Source: Gammaproteobacteria bacterium (GTDB lineage: Bacteria > Pseudomonadota > Gammaproteobacteria > Pseudomonadales > Cellvibrionaceae). From it: a DNA stretch of 64,000 nt. Both the position numbers and the translations under genes were made by a program. The notes beneath the pieces were generated by a model. It worked only from the letters and a program-made list of their open reading frames with translations, made no database searches and was not told the DNA's origin. Shown here in pieces: positions 43,073 to 51,590 of this stretch (position 1 is its first letter; each line of letters opens with the position of its first letter). The stretch spans positions 124,001-188,000 of the forward strand of contig SEBU01000004.1 of assembly GCA_004173475.1 (NCBI GenBank). The letters run 5' to 3'.

Positions 43073-43891
43073 CTACTTAACCCATAGTTTGACGTCGGTG
43101 TGAATTTGCAAATCTACGCTGGTACCGCAAGACTCATATGAATGCTTTCTTGGTGCTTGCGGCGCGGAAAAGAATATGTCCGCAATAGAGTCGTTGCTTA
43201 GTACCATCAATCCTAATTTTTTTCTTAAACCTTTAGTTTCACCGGATTTTCTAACTAATGCCCGATACTGTTGGCCTGTATATTCCCTCATTTGAATTTT
43301 TCCACCACCTGCCTTTTTGATTATGATTTGTGCGGGTATTTCTAGCGCTACCGCAACTGCTCGTAAATCAGTTACGTTGGCAACATAGGCACCAGGATAA
43401 CCAGCGCCATTTAAAATTTTAATGTCGTCGTTCAGTAATCGAATCGCATTGGTACGCTGGTTCGTATTGATGTACTGAAGTGTCTTTAAACGCACCACAT
43501 CGTTAGCATCCAGTGACTTCGATGAATATGCAGACGATGACGAAATATTTATCTGATCCACACTTTTATAGAATTCTGGAAAGCGTACGGGATAGTGGGT
43601 AAATTTTTTGCCAACGGCTTTCCTGTACATATCTAAAACATGCTTCGCGAGTTCTGCATAGGTTAATTCATCTTCCGATGATCTCAGTCTTCCGATCCAA
43701 TGAATGAACCGTGGCGGCCTTTCTAACGTCACACCTGCCGGTGTCACATATTCGGCGTAGGAAAGGTGTGGAGCCGTCTCATTATTCACCCCAATTGAGT
43801 GAAGACAATCGCAAAAGCGCCTAAGAAATTCAAATAATCCTTTTTCTGCATTGAAAAAATCTTTCCACTGTTCTTTATTTTCAGCCATCAA
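43073..43891 (-). CDS. Unknown protein inside the repeat-bounded cassette
   Basis: 272 residues, basic, no membrane helix or signal. N-terminal third contains FIHWIGRLRSSEDELTYAELAKHVLDMYRKAVGKKF; the middle (VVRLKTLQYINTNQRTNAIRLLNDDIKIL) is an amphipathic helix pair; the C-terminal third is basic (RKSGETKGLRKKLG). The charge pattern would suit a nucleic-acid-binding protein. Palindromic sites lie on both sides of the gene, and its stop codon is within a short inverted repeat. No family recognised. Confidence 0.5.
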   Translation of the reverse strand: MMAENKEQWKDFFNAEKGLFEFLRRFCDCLHSIGVNNETAPHLSYAEYVTPAGVTLERPPRFIHWIGRLRSSEDELTYAELAKHVLDMYRKAVGKKFTHYPVRFPEFYKSVDQINISSSSAYSSKSLDANDVVRLKTLQYINTNQRTNAIRLLNDDIKILNGAGYPGAYVANVTDLRAVAVALEIPAQIIIKKAGGGKIQMREYTGQQYRALVRKSGETKGLRKKLGLMVLSNDSIADIFFSAPQAPRKHSYESCGTSVDLQIHTDVKLWVK

Positions 43892-43904
43892 AGTCTCCGG
43901 ACGG

Positions 43905-43939
43905 TATTATATAATAGGATATAAACCTATTATATAATT
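43905..43939. repeat. AT-rich palindromic site, copy 2
   Basis: 14-base arms TATTATATAATAGG (43905-43918) and CCTATTATATAATT (43926-43939) around a 7-base centre; 13 of 14 pairs match. It is in the leader of the 272-residue gene, 14 bases before its start, and could contain its -10 element (TATAAT) so that a bound protein would block transcription. Confidence 0.75.
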
Positions 43940-43976
43940 AAGTAGTTAAATAGCTCGATAACTTTAGGTCTATCAT

Positions 43977-44393
43977 TTAATCATCGCACCGACATTGTGC
44001 AAAAACTCTTGAGCAACGTGGACATCTCGGCTCAGATTGTGGAATGATCTCAAGCAGCTCTCGTAATGCAATAATAGATGGCTCTCTATTGAGGCAGTAC
44101 AGGTTGTAACGGATGGAAAAATCGCTGCTAGTCAACCCTTTAGATACGGTCTGTTTTGAAGTTTCAGCGAGGCGCAGCATAAGATCGAAAGTATCTCTCA
44201 TTATTCCATGTGACCTAAATTGCCCGTCACCCTGCTTAAAATAAAAGTCCAAATCGGACGTTCTATACATATTTGAATTACCAGACCAACAATATTCTGA
44301 CTGTGTTTGATCCACAAGATATACGGGGAAAGGAACGTCTGTTGCTTGTGGTGCATACTTGCTAAATTGATTTACTTTTGCATACATAGTCAT
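43977..44393 (-). CDS. Zinc-ribbon-like unknown protein inside the cassette
   Basis: 138 residues. The C-terminus, CPRC-x6-CRC, looks like a small zinc-binding knuckle. The middle (FRSHGIMRDTFDLMLRLAETSKQTVSKGLTSSDFSIRYNLYCLN) is helical. Family unknown. Its promoter region contains the best copy of the AT palindrome (44434-44468). Together with the 272-residue gene it forms the content of the repeat-bounded segment, and may be its regulator. Confidence 0.5.
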   Translation of the reverse strand: MTMYAKVNQFSKYAPQATDVPFPVYLVDQTQSEYCWSGNSNMYRTSDLDFYFKQGDGQFRSHGIMRDTFDLMLRLAETSKQTVSKGLTSSDFSIRYNLYCLNREPSIIALRELLEIIPQSEPRCPRCSRVFAQCRCDD

Positions 44394-44433
44394 GGTAAAG
44401 GTCTCGGTCGGTGGCTGAGTTCAATGCGAGTAC

Positions 44434-44468
44434 TATTATATAATAGGTTTAAAACCTATTATATAATA
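44434..44468. repeat. AT-rich palindromic site, copy 3
   Basis: Perfect 14-base arms TATTATATAATAGG (44434-44447) and CCTATTATATAATA (44455-44468) around TTTAAAA. It is 40 bases upstream of the 138-residue gene. The same core recurs upstream and downstream of the 272-residue gene, so one protein probably recognises all three. Confidence 0.8.
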
Positions 44469-44528
44469 TGTTGGCATATTGATCACTTTGGTTATTGACT
44501 ATTATTTGTGAGTATCACTAATTATTAG

Positions 44529-44756
44529 TCAGTATTACTATTTATTGGACGGCGACAAAGGCACGGCTATATTTTACATCCTACAAACGCTGGGCAAGAT
44601 GCTGCGCAAATCAATGCAAAGTTTGTGGAACACCATCCACTGAATCAGCAAAATAAGCTGAGTAAACTTTATGTGGCTTCGTCGGTTGAATCAATCAATT
44701 ATTCTCTCATCAATAAGGCAAAACGGAGAAGATCTTTTGGGCGGTCAGTAATGTAA
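44529..44756 (+). pseudogene. Possible 3' remnant of a truncated gene
   Basis: An open + strand frame without a proper start runs from the right edge of the candidate element to a TAA at 44754, coding for a protein-like 75-residue tail (for example INAKFVEHHPLNQQNKLSKL). Beyond it, to 45004, only short broken frames are seen, one on the minus strand (KVYKYLWMKLRGEFSRSQS, around 44880-44945). This looks like debris left by insertion and deletion events. Confidence 0.25.
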
Positions 44757-45004
44757 AACTTATGTGAACACCAAACGTCTTGAAATTATCGAGAATCAAC
44801 GGATTAAATAAACTACAAAATCTGGCTTTCCTTTCCGATATGCAAGGTAATCCCGCCATACTCGTCGGCCATGCGCAAACCTTCAACTGATTGTGATCGA
44901 CTGAATTCACCACGCAGCTTCATCCAGAGATACTTGTAGACTTTCGTTAGCGAGGTTAGTGGTATAATTCTCGTAAGAGATTTGCTACCCACTATAGGCT
45001 AAAA

Positions 45005-46264
45005 ATGTTACTACTGGACACGTTGTCATTGTCGCTTGCCCCTGATGACCCGAAAGAAAACCATGCGGCATTATTTCGACCAGGTGACCGGAAGATCATG
45101 ACTTTCCCCGAGGGTGGTGACCTAAATCCTGAACACGTTTTTGCTACTACGTTACCCCAAATAATCCAGCGGCTAGATCTTCTCGGTTATTCTTTCGAGT
45201 CAATCAAAAGTGAATACGAGTCAAGCACCGATTATTGGTCTGAAAATTGGGGATGTACCCCAATAGAGAAAATATCTTTCGAACGACTCGTATCTCTTAT
45301 CGAAAGTAATTCCCTCAATAAATTATTTTCGATTCATTTGCCTGAGACAAGCTCCGACTCAATTACGTCGGAGGATACGGAAATTAGTGCTCAAGTTTTC
45401 AGGAGAATTATGAGCGTAGTCGAAAAGGAATATCCAGAGCAGATTAAAGACGGTTTTCTAGCAGGCAGTAATCCCTCGGCATTTGGTTTGCTTCGAAGGC
45501 ATCTTTGCCCATATAGCATTTTAAAGCTTCTATCAAAAAGCGATTCTAATCAGTCACTTGAGTTGATCTGGCGTTTAGAGAAAAATTTGAAGAGGGCGAA
45601 TGGCGATTACACTAATTTACGACCAGGAATTAAAAAATCTGACGTAGTGTTAATTGCGACTGAGGGCACCACCGACGCGTTTATTTTGAAAAATGCGTTT
45701 GAAATCCTTCGGCCAGATGTAGCGGACTTTTTTCAATTTTTCGAAATTGGAATTGGAAGTAGCCATCCAGCTTCCGGAACGGATGGTTTAGTGAAATTGG
45801 GCAAGGCGTTATGTCAAATTAATTTAGGAAGTCGCGTATTGTTCCTATTTGACAATGACGCGGAAGGAGTTGATGCGAACCAGAAACTATTATGCGAGAC
45901 GTTGCCGAACGAAATCGATTCGATGACGCTGCCAAATTTGGCCGAATTTGAAAGCTTTCCAACGGTAGGGCCCGAAGGTAGAAAAAGCAGCAACATTAAC
46001 GGGCGTGCGGCCGCGATTGAATGTTACCTCGATCTTTCGCTTGAAGGCCGACCCCCGGCGTTCGTAACATGGAGACACTATAAAGACCGGTTAGGAATTT
46101 ATCACGGAGTATTGGAACATAAAGAAACGTACGTGAAAAAATTCAAGGATAGTCTTAAGGATTCAAAACCCCTTGGAGATTACGACAGTTCCAAACTGCT
46201 CACACTAGTAAACGAGATCGTTGAACGATGTATAGAGATGGCGGGAAAATGCGGAAAACATTAG
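45005..46264 (+). CDS. HEPN/Toprim-associated protein, defence-type
   Basis: 419 residues. The N-terminus (LSLSLAPDDPKENHAALFRPGDRK) and the following helical domain fit the HEPN/Toprim N-terminal family. A Toprim domain starts near residue 213: VVLIATEG with Glu220, and RVLFLFDNDAEG with Asp283 and Asp285, the Mg2+-binding residues. Such proteins occur in defence islands, where the Toprim part may cut nucleic acid. It opens a + strand group with two further genes, one a DUF6602-type nuclease candidate. Confidence 0.7.
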   Translation: MLLLDTLSLSLAPDDPKENHAALFRPGDRKIMTFPEGGDLNPEHVFATTLPQIIQRLDLLGYSFESIKSEYESSTDYWSENWGCTPIEKISFERLVSLIESNSLNKLFSIHLPETSSDSITSEDTEISAQVFRRIMSVVEKEYPEQIKDGFLAGSNPSAFGLLRRHLCPYSILKLLSKSDSNQSLELIWRLEKNLKRANGDYTNLRPGIKKSDVVLIATEGTTDAFILKNAFEILRPDVADFFQFFEIGIGSSHPASGTDGLVKLGKALCQINLGSRVLFLFDNDAEGVDANQKLLCETLPNEIDSMTLPNLAEFESFPTVGPEGRKSSNINGRAAAIECYLDLSLEGRPPAFVTWRHYKDRLGIYHGVLEHKETYVKKFKDSLKDSKPLGDYDSSKLLTLVNEIVERCIEMAGKCGKH

Positions 46265-46537
46265 CTTAGTTTGAGCAGGCGTTCCATTTTTAAGTTTAAC
46301 GCGCGTAGAGGAAGATTTTCTATCTCGGTTCCATGAGACAGTGTGTGTTAATTGTTTGTTACAGTGTAAGCAATACTTTCGCAGAATTCTTCGCTGTTAT
46401 CCTAGAGCAAACAAGACGGTACCTATGCAAATGTTAAAAAAAGACAATGGTTGAAGACACCATTGCAATTACATTGCGTTCAAAGCACGGTGATGCCTCA
46501 CACCAGTTCGAGAATATTGGCTAAGATGGAAAACAAG

Positions 46538-47170
46538 ATGAGTTTAAGATTTTGGTCAGCGGACAACGCTGAGTCAGCATTGCGCTTAGCTTACCCTTTC
46601 TCATTTCATGAGGATTTGAAAGGTTCATACGTGAGCTTCATCAGCCGTGAAACAAATGAACTCGCCCTGCTCCCGAATTGGTCGAAGAATATCGCCAACG
46701 CGTACATGTCATCCGACATTTTTGCTAAATATCTCCAACAAGTTATTGCGCTCGCCATACCTGCTTTGGAAACGGATGAAGCGAAGCAAATTTTAGAAGG
46801 GTTTAGATTTAAAACGCGGACAGTAACAGGAAGGTCCTACGTTACCCTCCAAGCGGCGCAGGATTTTCTTGTAAAAAACCCGCGAAGTGATAAATGGCTG
46901 ACGTTAATTATTTTTGCGCATTCGCGCGGGATATCGGTGACAGCGAGACGTGAATTCGATTCCATCTCTTGGTCAGACGAATCGCTCTTTATTATGAAAT
47001 TGGAAACTGCGTTTGTCAGGGGAGATGGAAAATCGTTAAGCCGAATGCTCGCCAGGGATATGAAAAACTTCTCACTTGATTTTCCGTCGTTCATTGCAAG
47101 AAATTCGCCTGCAGCACTGGCGACTATGGTGGGCTTAAATGAGAAATCAGAATTTTTTGAAGATCTATAG
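46538..47170 (+). CDS. Hypothetical protein in defence-like cluster
   Basis: 210 residues from ATG 46538 (GGAAA upstream); the frame is open to 46451, but earlier starts have no ribosome-binding site. Soluble mixed fold with SYVTLQAAQDFLVKNPRSDKWLTLIIFAHSRGISVTARREFDSISW. The HSRG segment is not a convincing catalytic motif. Family unknown; its neighbours are defence-type genes on the same strand. Confidence 0.4.
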   Translation: MSLRFWSADNAESALRLAYPFSFHEDLKGSYVSFISRETNELALLPNWSKNIANAYMSSDIFAKYLQQVIALAIPALETDEAKQILEGFRFKTRTVTGRSYVTLQAAQDFLVKNPRSDKWLTLIIFAHSRGISVTARREFDSISWSDESLFIMKLETAFVRGDGKSLSRMLARDMKNFSLDFPSFIARNSPAALATMVGLNEKSEFFEDL

Positions 47171-47327
47171 GTATAAACGATCAGCATACAGATGTGATGC
47201 GCTAACCTGCTGAACTAGAACACTGTTAGGTATATCAAGTATGAATATTCAAAAAAGTACTTCAGCGTCTGTGGGTCAAGTGGGTCTATTTTTTTTCAAT
47301 TAATGCAAATTAGATAGCGGTTATAAA

Positions 47328-48173
47328 ATGCAAAACGATTTCTCAGCTTTAAATGTACTTGAGCGATGGACCTCCGACATTTCTAATGTAATCAGGGAAG
47401 AATCTCGATACGCTAGATCGATTTCCCATTCCACCGAATCAGGAAGAGAGCGAGAGTTAATTATTTCTAATGTCCTTGACCGAGTTCTTCCGAAATCATG
47501 TTCCGTTGGTACGGGCATTCTGGTGAATGCAAGCGGAAAGGTTTCTAAGCAGATGGACATCGTCATCTCTAGGAATGATGCACCGGTACTCCGACATAAA
47601 GCGTCAAACTTATATTTTTGCGAGACAGTACTTGCAACGATTGAAGTCAAAACAATGTTGTCCAAAATGGAGTTTTCTAACGCGCTAGATAATTGTCGTT
47701 CGCTCCCATTCCCATTGTTCTACAATGATTTTAGTGAAAGCGCAGAGATTAAAAGGCATAAGGATGAATATGGCGAGCAATCTTTTTGCGATAGTATTTT
47801 GCCTCAAACATTTATCGTCGGTTTCGAAGGGAACAAAAGCTTAGCTGCTTACGTAGATACCATTCAAGAAAAAATATCTTTAGATACAAATTTCATTCTG
47901 CCGTACTTTATTTGTACTGACCGCTTTATTGGATTCCGATGGGACAACAAGATATTTAACAACAATGGATATAATCATACTCACGAGTTTTACCTTGTTG
48001 AAGTTGATAATCCGATACACTTTTTAATTGTTGCATTATTGGAGGTTGTAATAAATAAATTACCATTCCAGTGTGACAAGTATGGCGTAGCACCTATTCT
48101 GTTTCAGTACCTGGACGTATTTAAATATGATTTCAAGCACCGTATTGGAGTTGTGCCCTTAAGACACAGGTAA
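47328..48173 (+). CDS. DUF6602-like putative PD-(D/E)XK nuclease
   Basis: 281 residues. N-terminal helix with GRERELIISNVLDRVLPKSCSVGTG, then a core: Asp77 in QMDIVI, and Glu106-x-Lys108 in ATIEVKT, spaced as in PD-(D/E)XK nucleases. The order G(R)E..., VGTG, S.Q.DIVI, PVL, ETVLATIEVKT matches the DUF6602 family as I know it, often found in defence-rich regions. The C-terminal part (HTHEFYLVEVDNPIHFLIVALLEV) is helical. No partner with known function. Confidence 0.65.
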   Translation: MQNDFSALNVLERWTSDISNVIREESRYARSISHSTESGRERELIISNVLDRVLPKSCSVGTGILVNASGKVSKQMDIVISRNDAPVLRHKASNLYFCETVLATIEVKTMLSKMEFSNALDNCRSLPFPLFYNDFSESAEIKRHKDEYGEQSFCDSILPQTFIVGFEGNKSLAAYVDTIQEKISLDTNFILPYFICTDRFIGFRWDNKIFNNNGYNHTHEFYLVEVDNPIHFLIVALLEVVINKLPFQCDKYGVAPILFQYLDVFKYDFKHRIGVVPLRHR

Positions 48174-48258
48174 AGTGGAGCGGAACAAAAGTAATGTAGC
48201 CTGCTCATATTCTGCGCCGATAATCACCAACCGCAGGTACGGCACCTATGGAAGTAAG

Positions 48259-48597
48259 TCAAAAGGGAAATTCACGGTCGCGGAATCTAAACATGGTGAT
48301 TCCTTTGATTTTCAGATCGGCGAGAACATGCTCGTAAACGTCGTCCTCCCCGTAGATGCCATAGGTGTCGCACACGTAGGTGAAGTAGCCAGACTGGTCG
48401 ATTTCGAAACTGATATCTACGCAACAGGCGTCGCTACTCACCTCTCTGGCTGATGCTGTCATCGCATCTTTCACCACACGCAGCCGTTCGAGAATTGTCA
48501 TGAATGCAGGGCGTAACTCCGGGTTCGAAGCTAGCTCTATATCGATGTTATCCTTAAGTGCGCGGATTTCAGGTATCGAGGCTAAAAGTTCACTCAT
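48259..48597 (-). CDS. Hypothetical protein
   Basis: 112 residues from ATG 48597, preceded by GGAG at good spacing. Helical N-terminal half (ALKDNIDIELASNPELRPAFMTILERLRVV) and a C-terminal mixed half containing CCVDISFEIDQSGYFTYVCDTYGIYGEDDVYEHV. A + strand frame overlaps it but has no comparable composition. Family unknown; convergent with the nuclease-like gene. Confidence 0.5.
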   Translation of the reverse strand: MSELLASIPEIRALKDNIDIELASNPELRPAFMTILERLRVVKDAMTASAREVSSDACCVDISFEIDQSGYFTYVCDTYGIYGEDDVYEHVLADLKIKGITMFRFRDREFPF

Positions 48598-48912
48598 TAT
48601 TGCTCTCCAGTTTGTCCCGCCCAAAACCAGAAGCGCCTTGGGAGCGGTTTAGCGTTTTAGCGTATTTCAATTTGCATTGGTTCGTATTTCACACTTTTTG
48701 CTTATCTTCGGAGTCGTTCGTATCATCGGGAAATAATGGATATGATCTCTTGATGAGCGCCTCCGAGTTTCCGCATGAGATTTTTTGGCCAATGATAGGA
48801 CTGAGGCAGAGGCATGTCTAGGTAAGTCGTCGAATACAGATCGGTAGCCTACGCTTTATACGCGTCTGGGTTTTATCGCGCCGCAATGATCAAACATTAG
48901 CTAGGACATTTT

Positions 48913-49248
48913 ATGCGAATTGGTAGATATTTTTTACTCCCACTGATGGTAGCGTCGAGCTTCACGAATGGAATGACCATAGCCGAGTATCAGAAATTGA
49001 GAACTAAGGACAAGGTTTTTTCGGAGGTATACATCAAAGGCATAAGCGATGGTTTCATGTATGCAAACGCATCACAACTAAACGATAAAATGCCTCAATT
49101 ATTCTGCCTACCGGGTAATGTGGACTTCAACGTTTATAACTACGTCTCAATTTTGGATTCCTCAATCAGGAAGTACCCCGACTACACTCAGGAAGATGTC
49201 GCAGCATTGCTATTACTTGAGTTGCAATCCAAATTTCCGTGCAACTAA
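48913..49248 (+). CDS. Rap1a/Tai-like small exported protein
   Basis: 111 residues: signal peptide (residues 1-20, ending FTNG), then YIKGISDGFMYAN, LFCLPGNV and a final LLLLELQSKFPCN. The F-C-x-P and terminal FPC cysteines with this spacing match the Rap1a/Tai immunity family, which protects against type VI amidase effectors, and related stand-alone envelope proteins. No type VI effector is visible nearby, so the role is open. Confidence 0.65.
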   Translation: MRIGRYFLLPLMVASSFTNGMTIAEYQKLRTKDKVFSEVYIKGISDGFMYANASQLNDKMPQLFCLPGNVDFNVYNYVSILDSSIRKYPDYTQEDVAALLLLELQSKFPCN

Positions 49249-49492
49249 ACGCTCTCTATTGTGTGGAGGAGTTAGCAGCACAGAGCGAGGCACCTTCTCG
49301 TCAAGTTCAACCTTGGTCTGTCAAACGACTAAGGCATGTGACGCTGCCATGAAAAATGGCCAGCCGAATGGGCAAAATCGGGGTTATGTTTGAAGTCGAC
49401 GTAGTTAAGAAAGTGAAATGACACTTTAGGCCAAAACGAAGTTTTTGTTTAATACCAGCCTGCCTAGGCGCTGGGGAGTATGGGTAGAATGC

Positions 49493-49525
49493 AAAAGGCC
49501 AATAGCTTTGCACTATTGGCCTTTT
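49493..49525. terminator. Strong bidirectional intrinsic terminator
   Basis: Perfect 13-bp stem, AAAAGGCCAATAG (49493-49505) with CTATTGGCCTTTT (49513-49525), and a 7-base loop. The A run on one side and the T run on the other allow termination on both strands. It closes the nitrilase operon on the minus strand and isolates it from the Rap1a-like gene. Confidence 0.9.
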
Positions 49526-49548
49526 CTAGCGTCAAACTTCAGCAGGTA

Positions 49549-49746
49549 TTATAAAGCGTGTTGTGTCAGGTTGCGCACTCTACGCAGCTCCTGGTCAGCG
49601 CGCTCACGAGCTACGTCTACGGATATTCGAGGGCGAGCCGGTCCATTGGCGGCATTTTCTTTGATAACAGCCGTCTCGGCTCGGGCTGATTCGGGGTTGC
49701 GATGAAAGCCAGGACGACTGGTCGCAGAGCGAAGAAATTCTATCAT
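49549..49746 (-). CDS. Small basic protein ending the nitrilase operon
   Basis: 65 residues from ATG 49746, with GAGG at good spacing, starting 29 bases after the nitrilase gene stops. Highly charged with a basic helix (ISVDVARERADQELRRVRNL). Could bind nucleic acid or another protein. No family recognised. The strong terminator follows 24 bases later, so it is the last gene of a three-gene unit. Confidence 0.45.
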   Translation of the reverse strand: MIEFLRSATSRPGFHRNPESARAETAVIKENAANGPARPRISVDVARERADQELRRVRNLTQHAL

Positions 49747-49775
49747 AAGCACCTCGCGGTTGTAGCTGTGTGAAC

Positions 49776-51563
49776 CTAAAGACCTTTTAGTGGAAGTAAA
49801 GTTTCCAAATTCCAGAATTGACCCTTCCAAGTTCGGTTATCCAAAGTATACAACGGTTTTTCACTATTGGCCAAAACTAATAATATCGCCTCATAGCCAA
49901 GTGGCAAGTCAATTTCTCTAATGGAGTTCTGGTCACCCCACAGGGCGACGGTCCGCCGAGTGGCATTGTGTACCCAGTTCGAACGTTCAATAAGACCCAA
50001 GGAACTTACAGTTAATAGGCTTGTGCCTGGATCCTCGACGAGCCCAGTGGTATATCTGCCGGGCCAACGATTCTTGAGTTGAGGCGCATCCATGAGAAGA
50101 GCAAAAATGAGGTTTGGACCAACAGCTTGGATGGAAGGTTTGCACGGATCCTGCCTAGCCAAATCTTCGCAGATGAGTGAGGAAAAACAGGCCCCCTTTT
50201 GGAATACATGGTAATCCACGGTTCGGCCACTAACATCAGTATCCTCCCACCAAACAAAAGTCGGATCGAGTTGATGTCGCAAACCATACGTTTTTATTTG
50301 CGCATCGTCAAGTTTCCAGCGATGGTGTTTGTTTTGAATGCTATATCCATGAACTAACCCGTTCTCGATATAGGCCGTATAGGAAGTATTAACGTGAACG
50401 CCAGTTTCACTCTGGACGCTAACACCGGCAATCAACATCATAAAATCAGGGGACAGTTCGGCCATTGTAGAAGCTAATCGGAGGAATGCTGGATGATCTA
50501 AAGCTAGCTCCGGAAGAATTACCACGTCTACCGTCTTACCTTCCGCTATTGCTGCCGCGTACAGTTGGGTAATAAGCTTGTCTATAGGTGGTTCTTCTGC
50601 AAGCCAAGTGGGTGAGACTGAGAAAGTATGCACCTTAGAGGTCGGATGGGAAGACGGTTGGAAGCTTGTGCTCCTCATATTATATGGATAGGGGACAATC
50701 AAGATATTCAGGTATTTATCGTCGAATTGAGAATCGAAACGATGGTTTATCCAATTCGCTTCCACCTGGTTTCGTCCCGGATGTAAAGAAAGATTTTGGG
50801 ACAGCGATCGAATTGTGCATCCAACTCTAGGCGTGAGGCATTTGGGCAAAACACACAAACGCTGGGGGGGGATTAGAATGCAGGCTGACGGTGAATATTG
50901 CTTTTCAAATGAAGTCGCGCCGGGTGAGGTACTGACGAATGCTTGAAAATCCCAGAACCAATCACCCGTTCCCGAACTCAAAAAGTAACGAGATCGTGCG
51001 TAGACCTGAGGATCAGTCATCCATGCATAAACCTGACCTATCCAACATGGAATGTCGTTTTCGTCTAAGGGATTAGCTTTGAGAGCTACTGATGTATTGT
51101 AAAAGCCTAAACCTTCACATGCGGTGTCAGCAATAATTAAGATTTTCAGTACTATTGTTTTCCAAGCGTCACCCGACTTCTCATCCGAGTGATTGTCACC
51201 GGCGAGTAAGTTAAACCAAAGCTTGTCAATCACGATACCGATTTCGGTGGGGAGAGATCGCCAATCCGGAAAGTGGGCCAAATAACCGCCCACCTCCAGA
51301 AGCCTTGCATGATCGGCCTGTATAACTCTACCAATACTGTCTAAAGTATGAAAATCTAGCAGCCCAGTATAGCAATCCGTAACCTGAGCAATGTACGCAG
51401 CGACCCCGAAAAGATCAGGTGGCCAAATGGGAGTAAAGTGAATTTCACCGGGCGTACCGCGGGTCCCAGCCGGGAATAGATACCTTATTAAATCTTCAAC
51501 CTCAACCGATTCCACGACATGCCCTTTAGATAAAAAACAACCCTGAATGCCAAACTCTAGCAC
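49776..51563 (-). CDS. Nitrilase-fold hydrolase fused to unknown N-terminal domain
   Basis: 595 residues. Residues ~285-550 form a carbon-nitrogen hydrolase fold: Glu352 (ILPEL), Lys412 (NKHHRW) and Cys465 (SLICED), the Glu-Lys-Cys triad in normal order. Residues 1-280 are not recognised and include a VLPKCLTPRVGCTIRSLSQNL linker before the hydrolase. C-terminal nitrilase domains are known in the DRT1-type (UG1) antiviral reverse transcriptases, but no reverse-transcriptase motif such as YADD is found here. Flanked by a 184-residue and a 65-residue gene in one operon, in an accessory region with defence-type genes. Confidence 0.7.
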   Translation of the reverse strand: MLEFGIQGCFLSKGHVVESVEVEDLIRYLFPAGTRGTPGEIHFTPIWPPDLFGVAAYIAQVTDCYTGLLDFHTLDSIGRVIQADHARLLEVGGYLAHFPDWRSLPTEIGIVIDKLWFNLLAGDNHSDEKSGDAWKTIVLKILIIADTACEGLGFYNTSVALKANPLDENDIPCWIGQVYAWMTDPQVYARSRYFLSSGTGDWFWDFQAFVSTSPGATSFEKQYSPSACILIPPQRLCVLPKCLTPRVGCTIRSLSQNLSLHPGRNQVEANWINHRFDSQFDDKYLNILIVPYPYNMRSTSFQPSSHPTSKVHTFSVSPTWLAEEPPIDKLITQLYAAAIAEGKTVDVVILPELALDHPAFLRLASTMAELSPDFMMLIAGVSVQSETGVHVNTSYTAYIENGLVHGYSIQNKHHRWKLDDAQIKTYGLRHQLDPTFVWWEDTDVSGRTVDYHVFQKGACFSSLICEDLARQDPCKPSIQAVGPNLIFALLMDAPQLKNRWPGRYTTGLVEDPGTSLLTVSSLGLIERSNWVHNATRRTVALWGDQNSIREIDLPLGYEAILLVLANSEKPLYTLDNRTWKGQFWNLETLLPLKGL

Positions 51564-51590
51564 TTAAATTTTTTGCGCGGGAATTGTGCG

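Larger units (their letters stand above)
42847..44548. mobile_element. Candidate non-autonomous element bounded by multiple inverted sites
   Basis: Left side: AATAATTAGTGATACT at 42847, a variant at 42914 (AATAATTAGTGAAACT) and CCAATAATTGATAATACTG at 42977. Right side, in the opposite orientation: the same 16-mer exactly (44511-44526) and a 16/19 match to the 19-mer (44530-44548). Several same-facing sites at each end recall Tn7-like or other multi-site transposon ends. Inside lie two genes of unknown function and no transposase, so movement would need an enzyme from elsewhere. Reading frames flanking both ends look truncated. Confidence 0.45.

Noticed and set aside
42847-44548. CRISPR-like array
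   Set aside because: The repeated 16-19-mers have irregular spacing, change orientation between the ends and flank genes, unlike a CRISPR repeat-spacer pattern.
48175-48453. 92-codon + strand frame after the DUF6602-like gene
   Set aside because: Antisense to a better-supported minus-strand gene with a GGAG ribosome-binding site; it would begin two bases after the previous stop but has no protein-like features.
50000-51563. Reverse transcriptase domain in the nitrilase fusion protein
   Set aside because: Looked for because DRT1 proteins join RT and nitrilase; no [YF]xDD or other RT motif is present in the N-terminal half.
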